DNA of 18,089 bases from Monoraphidium neglectum (taxonomy: Eukaryota; Chlorophyta; Chlorophyceae; Sphaeropleales; Selenastraceae), in the NCBI RefSeq assembly GCF_000611645.1, contig NW_014013361.1:16892-34980 (forward strand), read 5' to 3'. Under the pieces are notes generated by a model. That model was not told where the DNA came from and did not search any database. It saw only the letters and a program-made list of their open reading frames with translations. The translations under genes and the position numbers were made by a program. Every line of letters starts with the position of its first letter. Within the stretch, counting starts at the first letter, position 1. Positions 8,954 to 18,089 of this stretch are shown one piece after another.

Positions 8954-9257
8954 TCAGAATGGGTGAGGCGGGTGCTCGGCGCGCGTCAGGCAGCCTCCAC
9001 CGCCCTCGCACGCGGGCACTTCTGGGGTCGGTGACACTTACGTGTTGGCGGGGCGGCCATAGCGCGGCCAAGCGCAACGCTGCCACTCCTGGCAGCAGCT
9101 CGGGACACGGCCGCCGCCCCTGCAGATGCACAGGAAACTGCTGCTGCAGCCGCTGCGGTCCCCATGCAGGCGCAGGCGGAGTTGGTAGCTGCGGCGGCAG
9201 CGGCGGTGGTGGCGCTGGCGCCGGTGCCAGCTGTGACAGCCTCAGTGCTGGCGGCGT

Positions 9258-9302
<45 letters not shown>
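9258..9302. repeat. (CAG)15 trinucleotide microsatellite
   Basis: Fifteen perfect CAG/GCA units. Depending on frame the tract could encode polyAla, polySer or polyGln on +, or polyLeu on -. The alanine frame is open through this region. Confidence 0.95.
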
Positions 9303-9304
<2 letters not shown>

Positions 9305-9310
9305 CACCAA

Positions 9311-9426
9311 GCAGCAGCAGTGGCAGCAGCAGTGGCAGCAGCAGCAGTGGCAGCAGCAGTGGCAGCAGCAGTGGCAGCAGCAGTGGCAGCAGCAGTGGCA
9401 GCAGCAGTGGCAGCAGCAGCGGCAGC
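9311..9426. repeat. 12-bp minisatellite GGCAGCAGCAGT, about nine units
   Basis: Head-to-tail GGCAGCAGCAGT units with one 15-bp variant (an extra CAG, 9334-9348), a final GGCAGCAGCAGC and a degenerate end. It translates as GSSS repeats in one + frame and AAVA repeats in another. It looks derived by expansion from the neighbouring CAG tract through a CAGTGG interruption. Confidence 0.92.
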
Positions 9427-9573
9427 GGCCCAGGCGCCTGTGCAAGGTCATGGGCACATTACATGTATGCTGCCACCCTCTGACCTGCTTGTGCCAAACT
9501 CAGTCCCAAATGCCCAAGGCTCAACACGCCTTCCAAAACCAACCCCGCCACCCCAACCTCGCCCTAACCCCAG

Positions 9574-10640
9574 CTACGACGGCAAGGCGCCCGCGACCCA
9601 CTGGTGGTGCGCCAAGTCCAACTCGCGTGCAGACCTGCTCGCCGGCTTCCGCGCGGCACCAGCGCGCCTCGATCGGGCTTACAACGCAGAAGAGGTGCGC
9701 TGCAAAAACTGCACATTTCAAATCTGCAGGATGCAAGAAGCAGTGCAGCTGTAGGGGTGGGTGACCGAGTGAAACGAGTCTAAGGTGCACGGCCTTGTGT
9801 GCGAGGTTCTCATCTCAAGATCCTGGCGAGTCAGCCATCAAGCACACCAATAATCGCAGCGCATGTATTCGTTGTACCTGGGCGGCGGGTGCCGCATGCC
9901 TTCGCCGCAATGCATGCCACGCTGCGAAGCGCGCAGCCCCACAGCGCGTAATACTCGCAAAGCGCAGCGACGATTTTCCATTGCATTCCCGCATCCAAGC
10001 AGCGTCAAACCTCCTCCCTCCCATCACGCGCACTCCACTCGGGCATGCCTTGTGTCTGCCCCATTCCCCCTTTGCAACATAGAGCGCCCACACGCACCCC
10101 ACACCCGCTTGATGCACCCGCCCGCCCTTCCCACCGGCCGCCCCACAGGTCCAGCCGATGCGCTGCCACATCCTGAAAGGTTCAAACTCCACCACTTCTA
10201 TGCACTCCGCACGCCCCACAACTGCCTCATTTCCCCTTCACGCCGCGCTGGTGTGACATCAGCTGGTCAAAACACTCTCCCCCAATCCTCAACAGCAGGG
10301 ATGACCAATACTGATGCTGCCGGGTGCTGTCCCTGCAGCTCCAGGAGAGAGCGCGAGGGTTTTCCATCGCAATCAACTGTGCGGCTGCCTGCGACTGTCA
10401 ACTCCAGCACCTGTGCTCAGCCTTGTGTGTTTCCTTGGCCACCGGAAGCTCAACATGTGATTGCAGAGGATTTTCACATCCCCGAGGTGAAACACCAACA
10501 GCTAAATGCACAAAGCTGCCAACATCTGTATGCATCAAGACAAACATTATGCGGCAAGCGCGGCGCCGCCCTGGCCGCAGGGGCATGCGCGGGCGTGGCG
10601 CCGGGGGTGCTGTGTCTGCAAGGCACATCAAGCAAGCCGA
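9574..10640 (+). pseudogene. Broken third copy of the DM13 gene (exon 3 and 3' flank only)
   Basis: Exon 3 is intact (9574-9694). CAG|C TAC GAC GGC opens YDGKAPATHWWCAKSNSRAD and the exon ends YNAEE before a GTGCGC donor, matching copy 2 exon 3 in length (40 complete codons) and at most positions. The following DNA is similar to copy 2 intron 3 (for example CGCACCTGGGCGGCCGGCGCCGC against TGTACCTGGGCGGCGGGTGCCGC) and then to its 3' flank to about 10640. The terminal exon carrying VWC and FGxV is absent: the sequence passes from intron DNA (TTCCCCTTCA, 10231-10240) into post-stop DNA (CTGGTCAAA, near 10264). Exons 1 and 2 are not recognisable upstream, where repeats lie instead. Kept introns show a DNA-level duplication rather than retroposition. 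It cannot make a DM13 domain as it stands. Confidence 0.8.
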
Positions 10641-13388
10641 CGTGAGTGAGGGCGGCAGGGCGCCCGCACCACACGCAAGCCCCTCCTCTTGATAAAGTGT
10701 TGAAAGTTGCCGATCCCCTTTTGGTCATCCAGTTGGAAAGCAACTTCTCAAGACAAGACAGTGCCGACTCTAGAACAAACCCGGCCCCACCAAAGGGTCA
10801 AGGGCCATTGCGCGCCGCTGAAACCTTGGGATGACGCATGCAGGCAGGTGGGCGAGAAGGCAGTGGGAGAGGACGCAGGTGAGGCGCGTGGGGAAGCTTC
10901 CTATACATTCGAGCATTCGAAGCACAAAGCACTTCGCATTGCATGGTGTTTGAGGGGCGCACGAGTTTGGGGTTGGAAGTTGGGCAATTTGGTACAGGAA
11001 ACAGCAGGGGTGTTTCTAGACAGGTGGGAGCTTGATTGGGTTGAGGTGACGGCTTGCTATTCGTTCAACACCTCATTTGCGGGATTCGAAGGGGGCGGGA
11101 ATGGCCGGGGAGGTGAGGGCTCACTCATCCTCTCAACGCGCATTCTGAATGGGCTGCGCCTGCGGGCCGCTGCCGCAGCGGCCCTGGGACCTCGCGCGAA
11201 ATTTCGTGGGAAACAGTGTGCTGAAAAGCGGGTAGGGGCAACGACGATGCGCAAATGCATCACGAGTACTATAGGGGTCAACCCTCCGAGCGTTGGTACG
11301 AATGTGATGGGATGACAAGAGCATGACAGTTGGCAGCAGTGCAGCTGCAGGGCTGCTGGACTGCATGTGGCAAACGGCTCATTTGCCGGATGATGCGCTT
11401 GCGTGACGAGTAGGGGGGATTCGGGGGTGCAGCGCTCACTGCGCCGGATTCTAGGCCGACCAGACGTCCAAATGGCAGGGACAGCTGCATGCGGCTGCGA
11501 CAGCACATGCGCTTGCTGCAAAGCCCAGCGGACGGCGCGGGCAATCAGACAGTCCGGATGGGTGGGTGCGCGGCAAGCAAACCAAAAGGAACCTCAAAGT
11601 GATGCGGGAGGCGGGCAGTTAACTGGACATCTAGAGGCAAAGCGAGAATTTCCGCTGAGGCGCAGCGGGAAAACGTGGTTCAACAAAAACCACCAGGGGG
11701 TTTGAAGGGCAGCTAAAGCGGCTTTGGTCATGTGCAGATGCAGCGTACAGTGCAGGCATGGATGTCTGGTCTTGTCAGGTTTGTCAGGGGGAAAGTCAAG
11801 TCGGGCTGACGCCCTGCAACAGGAAACTGATCAGTTTGGAGTGCGCGTGCAAGTGCAGTGCAAGATAGAAACAAATGTGCGTGGCTGTCATGTGCAAAAA
11901 GCGGCAGGCAGAAGCTAGCCGCATGGCACACAGCAGCTCTCAAAAAACAGGGGGACAGCTGAGGTCCTCGGGCCCCGGTTGCTGGGCGACCGGGCGCCAC
12001 GTGGATGTCGAGGCCCGCACGACAGGCAAGGGGGTGCGCGTTCTGCTCACGGGGCGCACAGCAAGAAACGGCGGGGCGCGCTTTGCGGTGGGGCAGTGCG
12101 CTGCTCGGCAGTGGCGTCCTGCGCGCTCGGTTGTTTCGTCAGTGAGCGGCACAGCAGGTGCAGCGTCTGCGTCTAGGCAGGCAAAAGGATGCCCCCCGCC
12201 ATGCGACAAAAGCGGGAGCCCCTGGCGGTGGCTGGAGCAGCAGATGGGACGATGGGAGTCAGCAATGGCAGCAAGGCGCGGGTTGGGGGCCGCAATCGAT
12301 CGTCCAACCAAAACCTGGCGCAGTCCGTCAAAACCTTCGCAGCTGCGGTGACAGGTGACAAGCAGTAAACATCGCTATGCTCCCCGCCTGCTGACGACGG
12401 AAGCATGGGCCCCTCGATCGATGCAGCAAGGCCGGGGCAACAAGGTTGCGCGAGCGCGCACAGCCGCATCTGAAGGGATCTCATTCTTGCCGCGAGTTGC
12501 GTGCGACCCATGCACCTGCACATAAGGCGCACAAGGCGGCAAGCCAGGCTGCATTCTGCAATCCAATCCACAGGCAAACGAGCAGTGGAAGCAGCAGGTT
12601 CAATACGACACGCGCCAGCGCCCGGAACTGCGGCAAGCGCGGGGCCCCACACGGCGAACGCCTTGCGCGGCACGCCGCTGCGGCGGTGGCGCGGGCGTCG
12701 CTCGCGCGCCGGCGTGTGTGGATGCTATCTGCAGGTTTCAGGCAGGCAGGGTGGAGGCCGACGAGTGCCAAAAGCGGCGGCAGGCCCATCGGTGGTTTGG
12801 GGTATGGCGCTCTGAAAGTCACACCAAACGGATAGACGCTCGAACGCATGCGCTCGATTATCGTGGCGGTTTGAGAGCGGAGGCGCGTGCTCGCGCACGA
12901 CCAGTCGCCGCTCCAACTATCAACTCCTGATCAGCGGGGTTTTGCGTCGTGCAACGAAACGGCATGCATGCACGGCGGCACGGACGTCCACACGTGCGCC
13001 CGAACGCGTGCGTGTGAGAGGAGGGGGACCAGGCAAGCGGGTCCCCATTTCAGCGCCTGGCCCCTCCGACGGTACACGCGCGGCCCGAGGACTTGGGCGA
13101 GTTGAGAGTGCCAGGGGCCGGCTCGGCGTATGGGGCGGGCGGGGCTTGGTCGGGACTTCCCTCTGACGCTGCCTGCCAGGGGGCAGGCGGCGCCATCAAA
13201 CCGGGCCATGCGGTTTCCTGTCTATTCATGTCTACGCATGGTCCCAAGCCCCGACATCAAGGCCCTGCGGGGCGCGCCGCAAGCCGCGGCGCGGGCGGCG
13301 CCCGCCCTGAAACAGCGCCTGCCCCGTGGGTCGCGTGGCGCCGCGCGGCGAGCGCCCCGAAACGGCGCCCGTCCCGCCGGCGCCGTCT
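10641..13388. other. 2.7-kb stretch with no supported gene
   Basis: Open frames occur on both strands but none shows a recognisable domain, signal peptide or consistent splice pattern. The right end presumably contains the 3' UTR of the cyclin-like gene, which stops at 13389 on the minus strand. No TGTAA signal is seen near that stop. No tRNA-like B box or rRNA sequence was noticed. Confidence 0.45.
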
Positions 13389-15250
13389 TCAGTACGCGCC
13401 CGCGCCGCAGCCGCCGCCGTGGAACGCCGCCGCCAGGTCAGCGTCGTCGCCGCCCATGGGGTCCTCTGAGAAGTAGGGCCCCAGCCGCCAGTTGAGGCCC
13501 TCGAGGCAGCGCAGCTCAACCTCGGACGCCTGATCTGGGTGCACCGCGTGGCGGGCGCCGCACAGCGCGCCCAGCATGAAGCGGAGGAGGCCGTGTGCGT
13601 GGACCTGTCGTGGGGGTTTCAGGGTTTTGGGTCCAACGGGCAGTGGACGCGGCGGGGGTCAGCAAGGGACGGGGCAGCGCGACGCGCGGGCGTGTGGGAA
13701 GGACGCGCGATGACGCGGCACGCCCTACACAATGGCAGCTGGAGGGCCGTGCGCAACGGCGCATCAAACGCCTGGTCCATACGCGGTTTGGCACTGGACA
13801 AAGTGGGCGGGTGGTTGAGGGCCGCACCTGGTCGGCCACTTTGGTGGCCAGGAAGATACAGGTGAACTGGGCGGAGCGCAGGGTCACCTCCATGGCATTG
13901 CCCTCGGCCGGCGGCGGCGGCGGCAGCGGGGGCGGCTGCGCGCGTGCGTTGGGCGGGCAGGGGCGGCGGGCGGGCCGTTGGGCGCGGGCGGGGCGGAGCA
14001 TGAGGGTACGAGAGGATCATGGAGGGCGGTTTTGTTGCTTCGATGTGCCGCACATCGGCCATGCGGCATGGCCAGGGTTGATGACTCGGTTTCTTTGCAG
14101 GACAGGCTCTGCGGTGACCCGCTGGCTCACATCAGGCCGTGGCTTGAGCATCGCAAGACTGCGCACGTGCATACGCACCTGCGCGCCGCAGCAGTAGGCG
14201 CCGAACGCGGGGCAGCGGCGCGCGGCGAGCGCCAGGTGCGGCTTGGCGGCCAGCAGGCGGCGGAAGTAGGATGCGCCCAGGGCCACGGCAAAGGCGGGGA
14301 ACTGCCACATCACGCCCATCTGGAACTCGGCAGACCCCAGGGACACGGGCTCGTAGGTCACGCCGCCTGCGGTGTGCGGTGGGTTGCAAGGGCAGCGGAG
14401 GGCGCGTGGGTTGAGGCGACGGCGAGAGAGGGGAGGTTGGGAGGGCCGGTTGAAAGGGTGGCGGCGCAAATTGCATGTGGATGGTGCCGTGAGCTATCTG
14501 AGGTGGCACGGGAGGCGGTGGGCAGGGATGCGGCAGCTTGGGGGTGGGTGGGCCACGTGGCGCTGGTGTCGGCGGCGGCGACGCATTGATGCACGCGCGA
14601 CGACGGGGGATTCCGCCGCGGCGGCGCGGCCTTGCCAAGTAGGGTGCCGCAGGAGGCACATCGATACACCCACCAGGAAGCCAGATGCGCGCCATGATGT
14701 CATTCGCGGCCGCCAGCGCCTCGGGGCTGCTTGCGTCGGTGTACACGCTGACCTCAGCGCACAGCAGCCGTGCGCTCACCGACCGCGCCGCCGCGGCCGC
14801 CGCGCCGCCGCAGGCGCAGCAGGGCGCGTGGCAGCGGCAGCGGGCTTTCGGGTGGGCGGCCAGGAAGCTCGGGCGCACGAGGTTGCTGCACGCATTGTTT
14901 GCGTCGTCCTCTGCTGCCGCCTTGTCATCGTCATCCACTGGCATGATGCTACAAGACTGGGGCCAGCTGTGCTCGCTGGCAGCCGAGGACTCGCAGCCGG
15001 CGCCCGCAGCCGGGCGCTGCTGCCACCCTGCCTGCAGCGGCAGCCGCGGCGGCGGCGGCGCCGCCGCCGCGCGCTTTCCTGGGTTGGTGCTGGGCGCGGC
15101 GCGGCCGTTGAGCGGGTCGCGTGTGCAGGGGCCAAAACCAGGCGGCGGCGGCGGCGGTGCGAGCGCGGACGGCAGGCAGGGCCGCGACGGGAGATCGCCG
15201 CAGCACGGCTGCTGCTGCTCCTGCTGTGGCGGCGGCGCTGCCGCCGTCAT
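13389..15250 (-). CDS. Divergent cyclin-box protein with low-complexity N-terminus, four exons
   Basis: Exons on minus are 15250-14674, 14366-14179, 13935-13828 and 13604-13389. Donors are GTGGGT, GTGCGT and GTGCGG; all acceptors are CAG; the phases (1, 0, 0) join cleanly to give 362 aa. The N-terminal ~170 residues are Ala/Pro/Gln-rich with a Cys cluster (CRCHAPCCACGG). The cyclin-like part follows: AEFQMGVMWQFPAF (helix 1 region), AVALGASYFRRLLAAKP (helix 2, compare AVNYIDRFL in cyclin A), EVTLRSAQFTCIFLATKVAD (helix 3, compare LLASKFEE) and EVELRCLEGLNWRLGPYF (helix 5). The Lys of FLATK and Glu of CLEG match the Lys-Glu pair that contacts the CDK in cyclin A. A ~30-residue Pro-rich insert separates helices 2 and 3, and there is no second cyclin fold. 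The likely role is a regulatory partner of a protein kinase; the subclass is unknown. The same frame is open without ATG up to 15961 (in-frame stop 15962-15964) and includes GRWFCYEQALG and polyGln, so the true N-terminus probably lies upstream through another exon. Confidence 0.68.
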
Positions 15251-15961
15251 GGCGCCGCGCCGCACAGCGCGCAGCCTCTCAAGCAGTGCGGCGCTGTTTG
15301 ATGCAGCGGCTGCCGCGGCCGCGGCCACGGCGGCGGCCGCGGCCGCGGCGCGGGGCCCCCGGGGCTGCTGGCTGTGCTGCCGCTGCTTCCTGGGAAACGG
15401 CTGCAGCTCGGCCAGGCTGCCCGGCGCAGCGGCGCCGAGCGCCTGTTCGTAGCAGAACCACCGCCCCTGCTGCTGGTGCTGCCAGCCGTGAACGGATGCT
15501 GCAGGGACGGGGCCGCGGCGCTGCGGGCTGGGGGGCCTGCGGGCAGCAGGCCGCGAAGCGCGGCCGGCAGCGGCTGCAGTGGCGGCGGCCCGGGCGTCCG
15601 CGGCCGCGGTCGGGGGCGCGTCGGGCTGGTGGGGCGGCTGCTGCTGCGACTGCTGCTGCTGCTGGGGCCCTTCAGGTGCCGTGTCTGTGTCCCGCTGGTG
15701 GATCGAGACGCGAAAGGCGCCGTAGAGGGCAGGGGAGGCGCCAGCGGCGCCGGAGCTCTTTGCACTTGCCGCCGCCCCGCTGCGACCCGAGGGGGCGCTG
15801 TCGCTGGCGCGCGCGGCGGCCGAGGGCGGCGCGAACGGAGCAAGGACCAGGCGTGAGGCGCGTTGGCCGCAGCGGCCGCCTGCATGGGGGGCCAGAGGGT
15901 GCGGGGCGATTGATGCGGCGGTTGAGGATGGGGGTCGGCCGCGACAGGCGCGCGAGGTGCA
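15251..15961 (-). other. Upstream open frame, probable extra N-terminal coding of the cyclin-like gene
   Basis: In the same minus frame as the first modelled cyclin exon there is no stop for ~710 bp and no ATG. Readable patches include ALYGAFRVSIHQRDTDTAPE, a QQQQQSQQQ run, RWFCYEQALG and a polyAla stretch before LLERLRAVRRG. An exon entered by splicing is more likely than a start at 15250, but I could not fix the acceptor. An ATG in another frame (MHLARLSRPTPILNRR, around 15960) could be the first exon. Confidence 0.4.
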
Positions 15962-15964
15962 TCA

Positions 15965-17031
15965 CGTTGATGGCGGCAGGGGGCTGATGCTGCAGCCAGG
16001 CTATACAAACGGACTTATCCGATGTCCAGCGCTTCATGGGCCCCACCCGGCTCGAAGAATTCGGTTTGCGTGTCGGAGCCCATGCCGAGGCCTCGTGGGG
16101 GCATTTCCTTGTGGCCTTACTCCCGCCTCCTGTACATTGTCAATACTTGGGTTGATTGAAAGCACGACGAGCGACGTGCGACGTCGAAGCAAAAAGCTGT
16201 GCCACGCCCGCCTGGCTTCAAACCCGCTTCGCGACCTGCATTACAGCGACGTACGCGCCTGGCTTGAGCCACCATGGCTACTATCAAAAGTCCCTGAGAT
16301 GCTGGGCCACCGTTGAGGGCGAAGGCATGGGCCGGATCGTCCGGCACGGACACGCCCAATCGCGTCATTGCTGGCCTAGTTGTTGGCCGTGGTGGCGCAT
16401 GCATCATCAGTGTGCATGCTTTGCTGCCGAATCGCAGCTGATCAATCATCAGGTATAAGAAACACGTGTTACATTCACTTGATGGCATGCCTGCGCAGCC
16501 AAACGGGGTTCGTCACTCAAGTTGGCACAGAGTTGGGCGGTTACGTCGCGCGCAAAGCCCTCGACGGTCGTGACGCAGCCCCTCTTAGCCACCCAAATGC
16601 CTTGGAAACGCCGGTGAACTCGACAAAACTTGATTTTCTTGGCCCGTATGCTGCAAGCCACTCCTGCTGCTCGTGTGCTGCTGCGGTGTGAAAGTTGCAC
16701 AAATGGTGGCTGGTGGTTGCGTCGGCACGGGTCGGAGACCCCAATTCGAAAGAATGCAAAACCCCAACCGGCGGGTGCCCGCATGCAAGCCGTTTCAAAA
16801 ACAATGACTCCCTCCACCTATGATTCCTACGTGCAACCAGGGTACATGGGTCCTCTCTTGTTCTGCGGCGCCTTATGGCCCTACAACTTCCCGAAATCCC
16901 CCCACCCATCCGCCCTGGCCCCTGCTTTATTCTGCCCCGGACCCAGCCGTTGCCAGGGCCGGGGGCAACAATAGCAGGGGCCAGGGCGGCTGCCGGCGCC
17001 GCCGCCGGGGCCGGCCCCGCCCCGGCGCCGC
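15965..17031. other. Spacer between cyclin-like and TPR genes
   Basis: It is expected to hold the TPR gene's 3' UTR and the cyclin-like gene's 5' region. TGTAA on the minus strand occurs at about 16472-16468, some 560 bp after the TPR stop, a possible but distant poly(A) signal. No further coding pattern is recognised. Confidence 0.4.
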
Positions 17032-17632
17032 TCACTGCAGCGCCTCGAGGCAGCTGGTTATTTTATCCTCCAGCAGCCTCACGCTCGGGTGCTGCGCGCC
17101 CAGCGCCTCCCGCCGCGCCTCCAGCGCCTCCCACAGCGCATCCTCAGCGCGCGCGTGCGCGCCCTGCGCCGCGAGGCAGCGCGCGAAGTCCTCCGCCGCA
17201 GCGGACAGCTCCAACAGCGCGTCCCGCCGCCGGCGGACGCCGCCGCCGCCGCCGCTGCTGCCTGCAACCGCGTCCCCGTCTGCGCGGCCGCGCGCGGCGT
17301 CGAGCAGCGCGGACAGGTGCGGCTCCGCCTGGCCCTCGCACCCGAGCCGCCGCAGGCACGCCGCGGCCGCCTTGTGCGACGCGAGCACCTCGCCGCGCGC
17401 CGCCGCGCCGCCGCCGCCGCCTGCCGCCGCCGCTGCTGCCGCCGCCGCCTCGCGCACAAACAGCGCCTGCTTGTGGAACACGAGCGCCTCCGCGTGCTGG
17501 CCGGTGGCGGCCAGGCAGACCCCCAGGTTGTGGGCGGTTACAGCAACATCTGGATCCTCTGGCCCAAGGGCGCTGGCCCGCACCGCCAGGGCTGAGCGGT
17601 AGAGGCCCTCAGCCTCTGAGTGGTCGCCCAGC
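17032..17632 (-). CDS. TPR-repeat protein, 3' terminal exon (partial)
   Basis: The acceptor CCACACCCCCAG ends at 17633. The exon runs 17632-17032 (one split base, 199 complete codons, TGA at 17034-17032). Residues 1-30 (LGDHSEAEGLYRSALAVRAS and ALGPEDPDVA) are the end of one TPR, and VTAHNLGVCLAATGQHAEAL plus VFHKQALFVRE is a full TPR of the kinesin-light-chain (TPR_12) type. Two degenerate repeats follow (ASHKAAAACLRRLGCEGQAE; SAAAEDFARCLAAQGAHARA to HPSVRLLEDKI). They are separated by low-complexity inserts: a polyAla/polyGly run at about residue 70 and SSGGGGGVRRRR at about 140. TPRs are protein-protein interaction scaffolds; the partner cannot be told. Earlier exons should lie beyond the right edge, because the exon opens in the middle of a repeat. 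Confidence 0.82.
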
Positions 17633-18089
17633 CTGGGGGTGTGGAGGGGATTAAAATGCCAGGGGTAAGTTTGGTTCCGTGGGAGGGCAAGGGGTGTCGA
17701 TTGTGTGTGTGAGTGTGTGTATGTGCGTGCGTGTGTGCGCGTGCATCGCATGTGCGCATATGTCTTTGCCAATCTGAGTGAAAGGGCCAAGCGGTGACTG
17801 CCTTGTGCCTGAGAGTGTGAATGCAGCCAGGGTTGCCAGTTGACTCTGGGTTTGCCGCCGGCGGTGCGGGTCGCCGCAGGCGGCAGATCTGCGACGCGTC
17901 GAGGGCGCAAGGCACTGGACTGCCGTCCCATCCGAAGCGCTGGGCCACCGCTCGGCAGACTGATTGCATTTTGCTGCGGCGGGCTGCTGAGTCCCAAGGC
18001 CGCAACCAGCACACATCCCTTGAACCACACACACTCTGATGTACTGACCCACCCACCCACCCAGGGACGCACCTGCCCACGCACCCACC
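17633..18089 (-). other. Intron (probable) of the TPR gene
   Basis: On the minus strand this is GT-rich DNA leading to the CCCCCAG acceptor. It contains an imperfect TG/CG tract (about 17700-17760) and a four-run G-quadruplex motif near the edge. I found no TPR-like exon here. A GTGCGT donor-like site at about 18074-18069 may be the intron start, in which case only a few bases of the previous exon are in view. Confidence 0.5.
18048..18062 (-). repeat. G-quadruplex motif (GGGTGGGTGGGTGGG on minus)
   Basis: Four GGG runs separated by single T, a textbook parallel quadruplex sequence. It lies in the presumed intron of the TPR gene on the coding strand, so it would also be present in the pre-mRNA. 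Confidence 0.85.

Noticed and set aside
9311..9426. Regular short repeats as a CRISPR array
   Set aside because: Units are contiguous 12-mers with no unique spacers; this is a minisatellite in eukaryotic DNA.
8904..9457. PolyLeu and Cys/His-rich minus-strand frames over the CAG repeats
   Set aside because: They are only the reverse reading of the microsatellite and minisatellite; no domain or splice signals support them.
10707..11315. 202-aa plus-strand frame
   Set aside because: No recognisable domain, signal peptide, promoter or splice pattern; treated as chance.
1..18089. tRNA, rRNA, complete transposon or bacterial gene cluster
   Set aside because: No B-box-like GGTTCRANYCC with a plausible cloverleaf, no rRNA core sequence, no transposase or reverse-transcriptase motifs and no operon-like gene packing were seen by eye.

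Overview
The window looks like nuclear DNA of a green alga, probably a chlorophyte. The evidence is GC-rich DNA, spliced genes with GT-AG introns of about 170-420 bp and donors mostly of the form GTGAGN or GTGCGN, Ala/Pro/Gln/Gly-rich inserts, long TG and CAG microsatellites, and a TGTAA polyadenylation-type signal after one gene. There are no operons, Shine-Dalgarno sites or bacterial-style packed ORFs. The assignment is inference; no marker gene fixes the species.

Left part (1-3960, + strand): two tandem genes of one family. Spliced together by hand, they encode a small secreted DM13 ('electron transfer DM13') domain protein. Only the last exon of copy 1 is in the window (27-212). Copy 2 is complete, with four exons (1953-2099, 2270-2325, 2688-2808, 3230-3469) and 187 aa: signal peptide, one DM13 domain, and an Ala/Pro linker with a hydrophobic tail that looks like a GPI-anchor signal. 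A third, broken copy lies at about 9574-10640. It keeps exon 3 and the flanking intron and 3' DNA, lacks recognisable exons 1-2, and has lost the terminal exon through an apparent ~367-bp deletion.

Middle part (3960-9570): an 82-bp alternating purine-pyrimidine TG/CG tract (4037-4118); a possible small membrane protein on + (4951-5460); a well-supported two-exon minus-strand gene (6969-6162) for a secreted Ala/Thr/Val/Pro protein with internal repeats; and a hard-to-resolve stretch (7500-9450) with coding-like open frames on both strands, ending in a (CAG)15 tract and a 12-bp minisatellite.

Right part (10650-18089): 10650-13388 has no gene I can support. A four-exon minus-strand gene (15250-13389, possibly starting further upstream) encodes a divergent cyclin-box protein with a low-complexity N-terminus. 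The minus-strand 3' exon of a TPR protein (17632-17032) follows; its 5' exons lie beyond the window or are not recognisable. The adjoining intron holds a TG-rich tract and a perfect G-quadruplex motif.

I see no prokaryote-type system such as a CRISPR array, phage or toxin-antitoxin locus. The most interesting material is the DM13 tandem family with one intact and one decaying copy, the divergent cyclin, and the unrecognised repetitive secreted protein. All exon structures were inferred by reading splice sites and protein patterns by eye.
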